Notes: generated by a model not told the origin, from the sequence alone. Positions 45,424-56,118 are shown, counted from the stretch's first letter. The stretch: DNA of 64,000 nt from Treponema pedis (GCF_017161325.1 NZ_CP045670.1:1791367-1855366), one strand, 5' to 3'. Translations and numbers: made by a program.

Positions 45424-47307
45424 TTAAGCCGTTTCCGATTCGGAAAAAGGCATATATTTAAAGCCTGACCAAGTCAAGCCGACATGGGTTGAAAATTCCA
45501 TTGTATTTAAACGGACTCCGTGTACTATTACCGAAAGAAGGTTCATAACACAGTTTAAGCCGTGTCCGAATACCAAAAGGATAATTCCTATAAAAATAAT
45601 AAAACTGCCCAGCATGGGTCCTGCCATTGTGTTAACCGTCATACTTATAGCGGCTCCTGCAAGACCTACAGCCCAAAGTCTTATATAACTCATGATATCG
45701 GCAAAAACGTTTACGACTCCTAAAACCATACTTATCATATTTCCAAAAGCTTGCAAAATCGATTCTCCGATACTGCCGTTATAATTTGCAAAGATAAAGT
45801 TAAGAACAAAACCTATTGCAATGCACCATACTACAGCCGAAGTAATCGGATATTTTTCGGAACTTATTATTATGCTTAATATGGCAAAATACATTCCTAT
45901 CAGCATTCCGAGAGAACCTACCTCGGCAAGTAATTTTAAAGATTTTCTGTTTCTTACTATTCCGATAAGGTGAGCAATGGATAAATGTATTACTCCTATC
46001 GTAAAGGAAATATGCATGATATTTTTATTACGTATTCCGTCTTCTTCCATTGAAGAAATGCCGTATACGGCAATATCCTTTAAAAATGAAGGTAATAATT
46101 TAGGAGGCGCTCCGAACCACGAACAGGTAAGTACTCCCCAAATTACGGTCATTATGCCTAAATACATCATCATAGCTAAGGAAACATCAACTTTCTTTTT
46201 TGCAAATTTGGCTTTTAATATCATAAATGACGACATAATTACAACTAAAAGACCGTATCCTCCGTCGCCGAAAATCATTGCAAAGAAAATACCGAAAAAG
46301 AGTAAAAACCAAAGCGAAATATCCGGCTCATTATAGCCCGGAACAGTTCCCAAAAAGTCGGTAAGAGGTGAAATCAAGCCCACTATTTTATTGTGTTTAA
46401 GTTTTGTAGGAACGGGGTCATCTTCTTCAGGCTCCTGCAAAATATAAGCCCACGATTTATTTTTAGCAAGCTCCGTAACCTGCTTTTCCTGCTCCTTCGG
46501 AACATAACCTGTAAGCCAAACGAGGCTTAAAGGTTTATCGCTTGAGTTTTCGGAATCTTCATTAAGAGGAATAACGGACATTCCGTCATAAACCGTTTCA
46601 AATTCGAGTTTTTTGGTTACGATTTTATCCAAAGCTTCTACCGAATTTAAGTAAGCGGACATCTTGGTCATTTCAGCCTTATAAGCCTCAATTTTAGTTA
46701 TAAGGGTTGCGGCTTTTTCCTTAAGTTCTCTTGTAGAACTTTCAGGCATTTTTAACGGAAGAACATCTTTCGGTAAGTCCTCCGGTATTTCCCCGGTTTC
46801 CGCCCAAATTAAAAACTGCACCGTCTTTTTTATATTGCTTAAAAAAATCGTACGGATTGTTTTAGGCATTGCCATATATGATTTTTCCGAAACGGAAGCG
46901 GGGAAAAGATAAATACCTTTTTCCGAAAGTTCTTTAAATTCGTTTGCGGAAAAATCCCCCCAAGTTTTATATAAGGCAAGTTCCGATTTTAATCTTCCCA
47001 ATTCTTCCACATTGTTTTTATATGAAGAAGTCAAATCCAATACGGAGTAGACAAATTTTAAAGCGTCTTCTTCATTTAAAAGAGAAGGCTCCGTAAAGTC
47101 TTTTTCCCTTTTTTTGGGCAAGTATTCGGTTAAAAGGCTTTTTGCAATGGTTAAATCGTTTTTTTCACTCTTAAGTTCGTTTATAAGGGTTCCGTTTGCA
47201 GGTTTTTCTTCAACATGAACGAGCCCGAGTTTCCGTAAATCTTTTAATGCTTTACGCTGTTCGGTTTTTAAAACCAAAAGCGTTATTTTTTTCATCGGTA
47301 CTATCAT
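45424..47307 (-). CDS. atpI: V-type ATPase subunit I (a subunit, membrane stator)
   Basis: The 627-residue protein has a large N-terminal soluble part (about 1-320, with two coiled coils that contact the peripheral stalks) and about eight membrane helices. Conserved pieces are FGIFFAMIFGDGGYGL (first helix), IMSYIRLWAVGLAGAAI with the essential Arg (around residue 540) and GHGLNCVMNLLSVIVHGVRLNTMEF near the end. It forms the ion half-channels facing ring K. The gene lies four bases after D and is only found in this cluster. Confidence 0.9.
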   Translation of the reverse strand: MIVPMKKITLLVLKTEQRKALKDLRKLGLVHVEEKPANGTLINELKSEKNDLTIAKSLLTEYLPKKREKDFTEPSLLNEEDALKFVYSVLDLTSSYKNNVEELGRLKSELALYKTWGDFSANEFKELSEKGIYLFPASVSEKSYMAMPKTIRTIFLSNIKKTVQFLIWAETGEIPEDLPKDVLPLKMPESSTRELKEKAATLITKIEAYKAEMTKMSAYLNSVEALDKIVTKKLEFETVYDGMSVIPLNEDSENSSDKPLSLVWLTGYVPKEQEKQVTELAKNKSWAYILQEPEEDDPVPTKLKHNKIVGLISPLTDFLGTVPGYNEPDISLWFLLFFGIFFAMIFGDGGYGLLVVIMSSFMILKAKFAKKKVDVSLAMMMYLGIMTVIWGVLTCSWFGAPPKLLPSFLKDIAVYGISSMEEDGIRNKNIMHISFTIGVIHLSIAHLIGIVRNRKSLKLLAEVGSLGMLIGMYFAILSIIISSEKYPITSAVVWCIAIGFVLNFIFANYNGSIGESILQAFGNMISMVLGVVNVFADIMSYIRLWAVGLAGAAISMTVNTMAGPMLGSFIIFIGIILLVFGHGLNCVMNLLSVIVHGVRLNTMEFSTHVGLTWSGFKYMPFSESETA

Positions 47308-47310
47308 ATT

Positions 47311-47922
47311 TTAAACCTCTTCCGTTTTATGCCCTTTTTCAAGGTTCTTTTTAGAAATTTTACCGCGTACTACAGCCGCTACCTGCTGGTCGCCTAGATA
47401 AACGGTAATTTTTTTAATATTTGTCCTTGTTTCCGGGATTTTTACCTTTTCAAACAGGTTTACCCGCTGAGTTGTAGTTCTCAGTTCGTGGTGTAAAAGG
47501 CGTACCTGCTCGTCCAAGACTTTCGCTTCCAAATCAAGCGAAAGAACGTCCTGCATTTTTTCGCAAGAGGTATCTACCCAAAGCGGTTTGGAATATAGGT
47601 CGTATTTTGTTCTTTCAAACTCCGCACCGGAAAAAACTGGAATGCTTACACCTGCAATGTTTCCTGTGGAGGTTTTTACTTCTTTTATTTTAACCATAGA
47701 AGAGTCGAAAACTCCCGTTTCACCGAAAACGGCAAGCCATTCTTCAAATTCCTTATTTAAGGCATCGCGGTGGAGTCTTACTTCCTTTGCTCTTGCCTCA
47801 ATAGTGCGTATTTCGGTTTGAAGCTGCTGCTTTTTAAGCTGTAAAGTCGGCAAGTATCTTCTGTACATTTTAAGAGATTCTTTTTGATTTTTCAGCTCGT
47901 TTTTAGTAAGTTTTATAGCCAT
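47311..47922 (-). CDS. atpD: V-type ATPase subunit D (central rotor axle)
   Basis: The 203-residue subunit D forms the long coiled-coil axle inside the catalytic head. Typical parts are the N-terminal helix ([24 protein letters not shown] is 24 residues long and lies at residues 3-26) and the C-terminal helix ([21 protein letters not shown]). It lies between B and I with gaps of 11 and 3 bases. The other cluster has no D gene. Confidence 0.88.
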   Translation of the reverse strand: MAIKLTKNELKNQKESLKMYRRYLPTLQLKKQQLQTEIRTIEARAKEVRLHRDALNKEFEEWLAVFGETGVFDSSMVKIKEVKTSTGNIAGVSIPVFSGAEFERTKYDLYSKPLWVDTSCEKMQDVLSLDLEAKVLDEQVRLLHHELRTTTQRVNLFEKVKIPETRTNIKKITVYLGDQQVAAVVRGKISKKNLEKGHKTEEV

Positions 47923-47933
47923 AAAAGCGTCCT

Positions 47934-49229
47934 TTAATTTTCAGGCCAGTATTTATTTACCAAATCCGATTTAATACCGGTTTCTTCGCGTCTGAAACAA
48001 TCGGCAAGAATTTTCCAGCCTAAGTTTAAGGCTTCTTCCAAAGGAATGTTTACCGATAAATCCATCATTCCGGCTTCGAATTTTTTGCCGTATTTTAAAA
48101 GTTTTTCGTCCCATTCGCTCATCATAAAGCCCATGGATTTTTTCTCCAGAGTGTCTTTATAAGAAGCGTATAATTTAATCATATTATCCATTAAAGCGCG
48201 GTGGTCGTCGCGGGTTTTTCCGTTTACGTTTTGCTTTAAACGCGAAAGGCTTCCGAAAGGCTCGATTCTTCCGTTTTTAAGATAAAATTGTCCTTCGGTA
48301 ATGTAGCCCGTGTTGTCGGGAACAGGGTGCGTTACATCGTCGCCCGGCATTGTAGTAACCGCCAAAATCGTAACCGAGCCCGCATCGTCAAAGTCTACCG
48401 CTTTTTCATATCTGGCGGCAAGCTGACTGTAAAGGTCTCCGGGATATCCTCGGTTTGACGGAACCTGTTCCTGCGTAATGGCGATTTCTTTCATTGCGTC
48501 GGCAAAGTTCGTCATATCGGTTAAAAGTACCAAAACGTTTTTACCCGCAATTGCAAATTTTTCAGCCGCCGCAAGGCACATATCAGGAATCATTAAGCAT
48601 TCAACCGTCGGGTCCGCCGCCGTGTGAACGAACATAGCGGTGCGGCTTAAAGCGCCCGCTTCTTCAAGCGTGTCTTTAAAATAAAGGTAGTCATCATATT
48701 TTAAGCCCATTCCGCCTAAGATGATAACATCTACTTCCGCCTGCATAGCAATACGGGCTAAAAGTTCGTTGTAAGGTTCTCCCGAGCTCGAAAAAATAGG
48801 CAGCTTTTGCGAAACGACCAGAGTATTAAAAACGTCAATCATAGGAATACCGGTTCTAATCATACGCTGTGCCAAAATACGTTTTGAGGGGTTTACGGAG
48901 GGACCTCCTATCGGAATCATATTTTCTTTAAGTGCAGGCCCCGAATCCCGCGGATTACCCGAACCTGTAAAAATACGACCCAAAATATCGTCCGAAAAGC
49001 TGATTTGCATTTCTTTTCCCAAAAAGCGCACCTCATCGCCTGTGGAAACACCGCGTCCGCCTGCAAAAACCTGCAAGGAAACCAAGCCTCCGTCAAGTTT
49101 ATTTACTTCGGCAAGAGAGGTACCGAAACGGGTTTGAACTTCCGCCAATTCTCCGTATGTAACGTCTTCGGCTTTTACCGTAATAACGGAGCCGTTAATG
49201 GATTCAATTTTACTGTATACCTTTTTCAT
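47934..49229 (-). CDS. atpB: V-type ATPase regulatory subunit B
   Basis: The 431-residue non-catalytic subunit lacks a P-loop ([17 protein letters not shown] where A has GPFGAGKT), as expected for B. Other signatures are [22 protein letters not shown] and [17 protein letters not shown], and [15 protein letters not shown]. Its start overlaps the A stop (ATGA, four bases). It alternates with A in the hexamer. The other cluster lacks B, so both A proteins may have to share this one or another copy elsewhere. Confidence 0.92.
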   Translation of the reverse strand: MKKVYSKIESINGSVITVKAEDVTYGELAEVQTRFGTSLAEVNKLDGGLVSLQVFAGGRGVSTGDEVRFLGKEMQISFSDDILGRIFTGSGNPRDSGPALKENMIPIGGPSVNPSKRILAQRMIRTGIPMIDVFNTLVVSQKLPIFSSSGEPYNELLARIAMQAEVDVIILGGMGLKYDDYLYFKDTLEEAGALSRTAMFVHTAADPTVECLMIPDMCLAAAEKFAIAGKNVLVLLTDMTNFADAMKEIAITQEQVPSNRGYPGDLYSQLAARYEKAVDFDDAGSVTILAVTTMPGDDVTHPVPDNTGYITEGQFYLKNGRIEPFGSLSRLKQNVNGKTRDDHRALMDNMIKLYASYKDTLEKKSMGFMMSEWDEKLLKYGKKFEAGMMDLSVNIPLEEALNLGWKILADCFRREETGIKSDLVNKYWPEN

Positions 49230-51001
49230 CTTACACCGCCTGCCTGCAATAATTTTTTAGCCTGTTCGTCCAAGCCTTCAGCTTTTTCCGCAATGAGATT
49301 TTTAAGATTCGTTTCATTTGTTTTAAATTCGGAAGAATCCCACGGCGAGTAGTTATAGTCGATAAATAAAAGTCTTAGCTTACTGAAATAAGAGCGTGCT
49401 TCGTCTTTTGAAATAAATTTAAACGAAGAACCTAAAATTTCCATTAAGATATTGTAGATATGCTGTTGCCGTTCTACCGAAACCGCATCGTCTACCTTAT
49501 CGAAGGAGTTTTGCTGTAAATAAACGGAATCAAGTAAGTCTCCTTTTAAGTAAATGATAAAATCTTCTATACTTGTTCCTTCTTCACCTACAACCTTCAT
49601 CATCTGCTCGACTTCAGTACCGCGTCTTAAAAAGCTTCTTCCGTAGCTTACCTGTTCTTTGGGTAAAACGCTCGGGTACTTCGACCATGAATCGAGCGGG
49701 TGAATTGCAGGGTATTTTCTTGCATCGGAGCGCTCTCTTGAAAGCCCATGGAAGGCTCCTACAACCTTGAGCGTTGCCTGAGTTACAGGCTCTTCAAAGT
49801 TACCTCCCGCAGGAGATACCGTGCCGCCTATAGTAACCGAGCCTTTTGAGCCGTCCTTTAGGCGGACAATACCCGCTCTTTCGTAAAAGGCTGCAATGTA
49901 GGATTCCAAATATGCGGGGAAGGCTTCTTCACCGGGTATTTCTTCCAAGCGTCCCGACATTTCGCGCAAGGCTTGAGCCCAGCGGCTTGTAGAATCCGCA
50001 AGAAGAAGAACGTCCAAGCCCATTTGTCTGTAATATTCGGCTAAGGTTACGCCCGTATAAACCGACGCTTCTCTCGCCGCAACGGGCATGGAAGAGGTGT
50101 TACAGATAATAACGGTACGCTCCATAAGGGTTCTTCCGGTTTTTGGGTCTTTAAGCTCGGGGAATTCTTTAAGTGTTTCTACAACTTCGCCTGCACGCTC
50201 TCCGCAAGCGGCTATTATAACAATGTCAACATCGGCGTTTCGGCTGGTCGCATGCTGTAAAACCGTTTTACCCGCTCCGAAAGGCCCCGGAATACAATAG
50301 GTTCCGCCCTTTGCCACGGGGAAAAAGGTGTCCATAGTGCGCATTTTTGTAACGAGTGTTTCGGTAGGCTTTAATCTCTCCGCATAACAGTCGATTGCGC
50401 GTTTTACCGGCCATCGGAAACTCATTGTTAAGGGCTTTACGTTTCCGCGCTCGTCGGCAACTTCCGCAATTGTTTCATCTACGGAATATTCCCCTTCATT
50501 TTTTATCGATTTTAGAGTATAGTTTCCGTACATATCAAAGGGGAGCATAATGCGGTGGGTAAAACTTCCTTCGGGAACGGTTCCTAAAATATCGCCTCTT
50601 ACCAGTTTATCGCCCGCTTTTGCAAGCGGTGTAAACTTCCATTTTTTTCCTCGTGAAAGAGCATTTAAGTAAATACCTCTTTCCAAAAAATAACCTGCCT
50701 GTTCTGCAAGTTCCGGAAGCGGGTTTTGTAAACCGTCATATACCTGACCTAAAAGACCCGGTCCCAACTCTACTGAGAGGAGGTCGCCGGTAAATTCTAC
50801 TTCATCGCCTACGCGAATACCTTTTGTAATTTCAAAAACCTGAAGCTGTGCAATGTCTCCTCTGATTCGGATAACCTCGCTTTTCAGTTTTTTTGAACCT
50901 ACTTCTACATAGCCTACTTCATTAAGGGTAACCAAGCCTTCAAATTTAACGCTTATCATGTTACCGTTAATTCCGACTACTTTTCCTTTTGTTTTAGTCA
51001 T
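49226..51001 (-). CDS. atpA: V-type ATPase catalytic subunit A (cluster 2)
   Basis: The 591-residue catalytic subunit shows GPFGAGKT (P-loop near residue 238), [51 protein letters not shown] and a long C-terminal helical domain. It is the first gene of A-B-D-I-K and has a promoter 71 bases upstream. The usual preceding gene for subunit E is absent: the next gene up is apt. Spirochaete V-ATPases of this kind probably use the ion gradient in cells that live by fermentation; direction is inferred, not shown. Confidence 0.93.
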   Translation of the reverse strand: MTKTKGKVVGINGNMISVKFEGLVTLNEVGYVEVGSKKLKSEVIRIRGDIAQLQVFEITKGIRVGDEVEFTGDLLSVELGPGLLGQVYDGLQNPLPELAEQAGYFLERGIYLNALSRGKKWKFTPLAKAGDKLVRGDILGTVPEGSFTHRIMLPFDMYGNYTLKSIKNEGEYSVDETIAEVADERGNVKPLTMSFRWPVKRAIDCYAERLKPTETLVTKMRTMDTFFPVAKGGTYCIPGPFGAGKTVLQHATSRNADVDIVIIAACGERAGEVVETLKEFPELKDPKTGRTLMERTVIICNTSSMPVAAREASVYTGVTLAEYYRQMGLDVLLLADSTSRWAQALREMSGRLEEIPGEEAFPAYLESYIAAFYERAGIVRLKDGSKGSVTIGGTVSPAGGNFEEPVTQATLKVVGAFHGLSRERSDARKYPAIHPLDSWSKYPSVLPKEQVSYGRSFLRRGTEVEQMMKVVGEEGTSIEDFIIYLKGDLLDSVYLQQNSFDKVDDAVSVERQQHIYNILMEILGSSFKFISKDEARSYFSKLRLLFIDYNYSPWDSSEFKTNETNLKNLIAEKAEGLDEQAKKLLQAGGVR

Positions 51002-51020
51002 ACTATAACTCCAAATGATA

Positions 51021-51044
51021 TTGAGGTATTAAAAATACTCTCAA
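51021..51044 (-). promoter_or_regulatory. Hairpin in the leader of the A-B-D-I-K operon
   Basis: TTGAGGTATT and AATACTCTCAA pair with a single bulge over a three- to four-base loop. It lies between the promoter and the start of subunit A, in the untranslated leader. It could affect RNA stability or translation. Confidence 0.35.
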
Positions 51045-51071
51045 GAAATATTCTATACACTTAATACCGCT

Positions 51072-51100
51072 ATTTTATCATATAAATCAAAAATCTGCAA
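51072..51100 (-). promoter_or_regulatory. Promoter of the A-B-D-I-K operon
   Basis: On the minus strand: TTGCAG (51095-51100), 17 bases, TAAAAT (51072-51077). The leader before ATG 51001 is about 64 bases and ends in TTTGGAGTTATAGT, a fair ribosome site. Confidence 0.6.
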
Positions 51101-51148
51101 GAGTAAGACGGCGGAATAATCAATATTTAAAACCTTTATTTATAGATT

Positions 51149-51679
51149 TTATTCGCTGTCGTACTCGATAAGGGTTTTGACAGGCGTGTTTCCCAAAACT
51201 TGACTGTAATTTAAAAACGGAAGACCTACCACACCTAAAAAACCTGCAACCTTTGCGCCTCCTTCTTCCAAAATTGTGCGGGCAGCATTTAAGGTTCCGC
51301 CCGTTGCAATTAAGTCGTCGAGTAAAAGAATATTTTGCCCCTTAATTACATCGCTTTTATGTACTTCCACGGCGGCTTCGCCGTATTCAAGTTTATAGGA
51401 GCATGAATAAGTTTCTCCCGGCAGTTTTCCTTTTTTACGTATGAGAATTAACGGGATTCCCATTCTGTCCGCAAAGGGTGCCGCAAAGATAAACCCGCGA
51501 GCTTCAATTGCCGCAACGGCATCTATTTTTTCATTTTTGTACATTTCGGTCATTTTATCCAAACAATAACCGAAAACCTTAGGATTAACCAAAATGCCTG
51601 TTATATCATAAAACAGTATTCCTTTTTTTGGGAAATCAGGAATACGCCTAATGGCGGCATCAATAATTTTGTCTTTCAT
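51149..51679 (-). CDS. apt: Adenine phosphoribosyltransferase
   Basis: Apt converts adenine and PRPP to AMP in purine salvage. The 176-residue protein has the PRPP-binding motif ILLLDDLIATGGTLNAA (about residues 118-134), the flexible hood (RGFIFAAPFADRMGIPLILIRKKGKLPG lies at 60-87) and the usual start RIPDFPKKGILFYDIT. There is no ribosome site; the -10 of its promoter is eight bases before ATG, so a leaderless message is likely. Confidence 0.94.
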   Translation of the reverse strand: MKDKIIDAAIRRIPDFPKKGILFYDITGILVNPKVFGYCLDKMTEMYKNEKIDAVAAIEARGFIFAAPFADRMGIPLILIRKKGKLPGETYSCSYKLEYGEAAVEVHKSDVIKGQNILLLDDLIATGGTLNAARTILEEGGAKVAGFLGVVGLPFLNYSQVLGNTPVKTLIEYDSE

Positions 51680-51687
51680 ATTACGAT

Positions 51688-51716
51688 ATTTTAATCTTTA
51701 TTTTTATAATGGTCAA
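51688..51716 (-). promoter_or_regulatory. Promoter of apt, leaderless arrangement
   Basis: Minus strand: TTGACC (51711-51716), 17 bases, TAAAAT (51688-51693). The start codon of apt at 51679 is eight bases further. No Shine-Dalgarno sequence is present. Confidence 0.6.
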
Positions 51717-51843
51717 GAATGTATAAAGCATTTTATGTCAAATTGTCTGTAATTTTACCGTATGAATGAATAAGGCCTTGGGAATTTTTAAAAAATAAAA
51801 ATTTTTATGGAAAATTGCAGGTCAATAGCTTTCAGCTTCTCGG

Positions 51844-51872
51844 TTGACAAATTATTGTTTATCATGTATAAA
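51844..51872 (+). promoter_or_regulatory. Promoter of the threonine synthase-like gene
   Basis: TTGACA (51844-51849), 17 bases, TATAAA (51867-51872). It lies within the first codons of the longest open frame, which rules out that frame's TTG start at 51844. Confidence 0.65.
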
Positions 51873-51906
51873 GATATATATAATAATTGTTTGGATTTGC
51901 GGCGGA

Positions 51907-53349
51907 ATGTTTTTTTATGATATAAACGATAAGAGTATTCAAGTTTCTTTTAAAAGGGCTGTTATTGAAGGGTTTAATGCCGATACGGGCGGCGTATTTA
52001 TGCCTTCACAAATTGATAAATTAAGCCCTTCTATGATTTACCGTAACCCGCCTCCGTCTTTTCGAGATATAGTTTTTGAAGTTGCAAAGATGTTTTGCGG
52101 AAGTGAAATACCTGATAATGATTTAATGTCCGTTATAGCCCAATTTTATCCGTATAAAATTCCTATAACGCCTATTGCACAGACTACATATATCCTCGAG
52201 CTTTTCCACGGAGCCACCTGTAATTATAAGGATATAAGTGCCGGTTTTTCGGCTTATCTTTTGGAGTATTTTAATGCGGCTGAAAAGACTCCCGTTAATT
52301 TGCTTGCCGCAGCCTCCGGCGAAAGAGCTTGTGCAATAAGTGCCGCAGTTTCAAAAGTTAAAGGCGTAAATGCTGTAATTTTATACCCTAAAAATTCCCT
52401 TACCGAAATTCAGGAAAGGCAGCTTGCTTGCAGTCCTAAAAATGTATATTGTTTTTCAGTGGAAGGCCGTCTTGAAGATTGCGAAGCTATTGTTAATAAA
52501 GCTCTTTGTGATATCAAAGTTAAAAAGCGGTTTAAGCTTATCCCCTCCGGAGCTTTAAATTCCGCCTCTTTAATTCCGAAAATAGCGTTTTTTATTTATT
52601 CTTCTCTTGCAGTCTTATATAGGTGCGGTTATGACAACAAAATAGAAAAACCCGAAATTATCGCCTCCGTTCCTTCAGGCAGTTTTTCGGCTCTTACGGC
52701 AGGTCTTATTGCAAAGAAAATGGGAGCGCCGATTTCCGGTTTTATTTGTGCGGAAAATATCAACCATTGTTTGACGGATTTACTTATTTCAGGCGGTTTT
52801 AATTCAAAAGCGAAAATAGAAACAAATACTCCGGAGCTTGATGAGTCCAATTTAATCAATTTTAAACGTATGACGGCATTATACGATATTGAAGATTTAA
52901 AAAAACTTATTATTCCGTATTGTTTTGATGATGAAACTACTATTGAAGCCGTAACGCACTGTAACGATAAAACCGGTTATATAATAGACCCTTACGGAGG
53001 TATGGCATGGAAGGCTTGGATAGATATTTATCACGGAGCCTTAAACTCGGCTCGTTTAAAGTCAGTCGATGATGATTTTCAGGCAGGAGTACCGGCACAA
53101 TACGGAAGCGTTTTTACAGGCGGCATAAAAACATGGTTTCATTCTTCATCAAAGACCAATTTAATAGGACTGATTCTTCAAACTTCTCACCCTGCAAAAT
53201 TCACCGAAATTATGAAAACCGCCGTAGGAAGGCCTCCTTCGCTGCCCGATAGACTTGAAAGTCTTCCGTTTACGGAAAGCAAGGCTGTAAATATAAAAGC
53301 TTCTTATTCCGATTTTAAAAAACACCTTTTTGATATTATTGAAGAATAA
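51907..53349 (+). CDS. Threonine synthase-like PLP enzyme
   Basis: The protein of 480 residues is of the fold-type II PLP family, like threonine synthase, which turns O-phosphohomoserine into threonine. The N-terminal part (FKRAVIEGFNADTGGVFMP) and ELFHGATCNYKDISAGF match; the Lys in NYKD is the PLP site. SVPSGSFSALTAGLIAKKMG is the phosphate-binding loop (usually GNFGN-like; here GSFSA, so substrate may differ). A second threonine-synthase type stretch is HPAKFTEIM near the end, as in YrhF/ThrC2. ATG 51907 is chosen because the promoter covers the longer N terminus. The unusual phosphate loop leaves specificity open. Confidence 0.8.
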   Translation: MFFYDINDKSIQVSFKRAVIEGFNADTGGVFMPSQIDKLSPSMIYRNPPPSFRDIVFEVAKMFCGSEIPDNDLMSVIAQFYPYKIPITPIAQTTYILELFHGATCNYKDISAGFSAYLLEYFNAAEKTPVNLLAAASGERACAISAAVSKVKGVNAVILYPKNSLTEIQERQLACSPKNVYCFSVEGRLEDCEAIVNKALCDIKVKKRFKLIPSGALNSASLIPKIAFFIYSSLAVLYRCGYDNKIEKPEIIASVPSGSFSALTAGLIAKKMGAPISGFICAENINHCLTDLLISGGFNSKAKIETNTPELDESNLINFKRMTALYDIEDLKKLIIPYCFDDETTIEAVTHCNDKTGYIIDPYGGMAWKAWIDIYHGALNSARLKSVDDDFQAGVPAQYGSVFTGGIKTWFHSSSKTNLIGLILQTSHPAKFTEIMKTAVGRPPSLPDRLESLPFTESKAVNIKASYSDFKKHLFDIIEE

Positions 53350-53420
53350 GCGGATGAGGGGAGTCGAACCCCCGTCTCCAGCTTGGGAAGCTGGGGTAAT
53401 AGCCGTTATACGACATCCGC
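53349..53420 (-). tRNA. tRNA-Gly (anticodon CCC)
   Basis: On the minus strand the acceptor arm GCGGATG pairs with CATCCGC, the anticodon stem CCAGC/GCTGG encloses the loop TTCCCAA with anticodon CCC, and GGTTCGACT forms the T loop. The discriminator is U, as in many glycine tRNAs, and shares its base with the last base of the stop codon of the gene before it. CCA is not encoded. Confidence 0.93.
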
Positions 53421-53544
53421 AATAACAGTTAAAGTTTATTTATAATACTTAAATTTAAAGAAAAAAGCAAGGCCCGGTAAATTATTATATACCGGTAGTA
53501 ATAAATAGCGTTTTTATATATAATAACTATTATGGAGATTTATA

Positions 53545-53961
53545 ATGAGTGATTTTATTTCATGGGACGCAAATTACGATGTCGGAATTCAGCATGTCGA
53601 TAAACAGCATAAGCATTTGGTAGATTTGATGAATGAGTTATACAAGGCCTGTACAAGCAGCGGAAAAGAAGAGGTTGATGAGAAATTTAAAGATGTAATG
53701 AAAGAAATGGTTGAGTACGTCTTAGTTCATTTTAAAGATGAAGAAAAAATAATGGAATCAATTAATTATCCTAAATTGAAAGAGCATAAACAAAAGCATG
53801 AGTTTTTTATAAAAGAAGTCTTGGCGTCAGTAAGCGCTTATACAAAGGGTAAACAGTTTGTTCCCAACACTTTCGTGCGTTTTTTGCGCGACTGGCTGTT
53901 TAATCATATATTGATAGATGACAAGGAAATGTCCCGTTATTATTTTTCGGTAAAAGGATAA
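53545..53961 (+). CDS. Bacteriohemerythrin
   Basis: The 138-residue four-helix protein binds oxygen at a di-iron centre. Its ligands are visible: HVDKQHKHL (residues about 18-26), LVHFKDEEKIM (His and Glu), KEHKQKHEFF (two His) and NHILIDDKE (His and Asp). In microaerophilic or anaerobic spirochaetes such proteins store or sense oxygen. It has the ribosome site GGAG, stands alone between tRNA-Gly and gap, and has no sensor domain attached. Length is typical. Confidence 0.93.
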   Translation: MSDFISWDANYDVGIQHVDKQHKHLVDLMNELYKACTSSGKEEVDEKFKDVMKEMVEYVLVHFKDEEKIMESINYPKLKEHKQKHEFFIKEVLASVSAYTKGKQFVPNTFVRFLRDWLFNHILIDDKEMSRYYFSVKG

Positions 53962-54019
53962 ATTTTTAAACAAAAATTCCCATAGTATAAAACGAAGCGA
54001 AATTTTTGTTTCAGCTTAA

Positions 54020-55130
<1,111 letters not shown>

Positions 55131-55142
55131 GTAAAAGCCGCT

Positions 55143-55226
55143 TGTCGCTTAACTTGTGTTTTAAACCGGCAGTACGGCTTGACGTATTGCCGGTTACGAA
55201 AACCGTGTACATGTTCAGCATATTAT
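55143..55226 (-). repeat. Degenerate attC-like site at the gap-side edge of the cassette array
   Basis: On the minus strand GCTGAACATGT (near 55210) pairs 9 of 11 with ACAAGTTAAGC (near 55150), and the centre is a palindrome AACCGGCA...TGCCGGTT. The inner arm AGTTAAGCG is shared with the other sites of the array. The outer core GTTRRRY is not clear. This may be the eroded last attC. Confidence 0.4.
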
Positions 55227-55239
55227 CGGATTGAGGGGC

Positions 55240-55935
55240 TTAAACGACTTTATTTAACATTACTTCAACGGCTTTTTCGGCATGAATTTTAGTTGAATCG
55301 AATAGCGGAAGTGAGTATTGATTTACCAATAAACCGATTTCCGTACATCCGAGGATTATTCCTTGGATATGTTCGTTTTTCATTGTATCCATTATTCTAA
55401 GATACTTTTCTTTTGATGACTCATTAATGATTCCTTTTACCAACTCTTTATAAATGATGTCGTTAATTATGTGCCGATTATCTTTATTAGGAATCACAAC
55501 TTCCAAATTATATTTATTGATAAGTTTTTCTTTATAGAAGTCCTGTTCCATGGTAAAAATAGTACCCAATAAACCAATCTTTTTTATCCCCATTTTTGTA
55601 ATAGTTTCACCGATTGCATCGGCAATATGAATTAACGGCAAACCTACAGCGGATTCGAAATTATCTACAACTTTATGCATTGTATTTGTACATAATACAA
55701 TAAAATCGGCACCGGCCGCTTTCAAAGATAATCCGGCTTTTATAATTATTTTATTTAATTGTTCCCAATCGCCGGAATATTGTAATTCCTCAATTTCCTG
55801 AAAATCAACAGAATAAACAATACATTTAGCAGAGTGATTCTTTCCGAGTGTTTTGTTTATTCCTTTATTAATTATTTCGTAATATGGAACCGTTGATTCC
55901 CAACTCATACCGCCAATCAGCCCAATTGTTTTCAT
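55240..55935 (-). CDS. Aspartate/glutamate racemase family protein
   Basis: The 231-residue protein racemises an amino acid using two cysteines. Both are visible: LCTNTMHK (about residue 81) and LGCTEIGLL (about residue 187); the start MKTIGLIGGMSWEST is the family hallmark. D-Asp or D-Glu would feed cell wall or signalling pools. ATG 55935 is chosen because GGGAGG precedes it; a longer frame reaches 55980 but begins with poor Lys-rich codons. It is the last cassette of the array, with attC-like sequences on both sides, so it was probably acquired horizontally. Confidence 0.85.
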   Translation of the reverse strand: MKTIGLIGGMSWESTVPYYEIINKGINKTLGKNHSAKCIVYSVDFQEIEELQYSGDWEQLNKIIIKAGLSLKAAGADFIVLCTNTMHKVVDNFESAVGLPLIHIADAIGETITKMGIKKIGLLGTIFTMEQDFYKEKLINKYNLEVVIPNKDNRHIINDIIYKELVKGIINESSKEKYLRIMDTMKNEHIQGIILGCTEIGLLVNQYSLPLFDSTKIHAEKAVEVMLNKVV

Positions 55936-56079
55936 AGCAGCCTCCCGATAATTTTGATTTATATGTTTTTTCTTTTTCACAATATGTTACATCAAAATTA
56001 TCGACAAAAATTTTTCATTAATAAACCAAATAACAGTTTTTCTTCATACTTTTTACTCCCGTGCACAGGCGGGGCGTCG

Positions 56080-56107
56080 ATATAACATTCGCTTAACTTG
56101 CATTTGC
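56080..56107 (-). repeat. Half attC-like site (3' arm only)
   Basis: The minus strand reads GCAAATGCAAGTTAAGCG then AATGTTATATCGACG, the same 3' arm and core (GTTAT, then CGAC) as the site at 60131. The opposite 5' arm is not found between it and the ABC permease gene, whose stop lies 12 bases away. The site is probably truncated. Confidence 0.5.
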
Positions 56108-56118
56108 TTAAGATTACT

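Noticed and set aside
51844-51906. Longer N terminus of the threonine synthase-like gene (TTG 51844)
   Set aside because: The TTG is the first base triplet of a TTGACA box and the -10 lies within the extension, so it is not transcribed as coding sequence.
56000-56070. Nine-codon frame (MKKNCYLVY) with GGGAG after the truncated attC
   Set aside because: Too short, ends at once, and no homologue or context supports translation.
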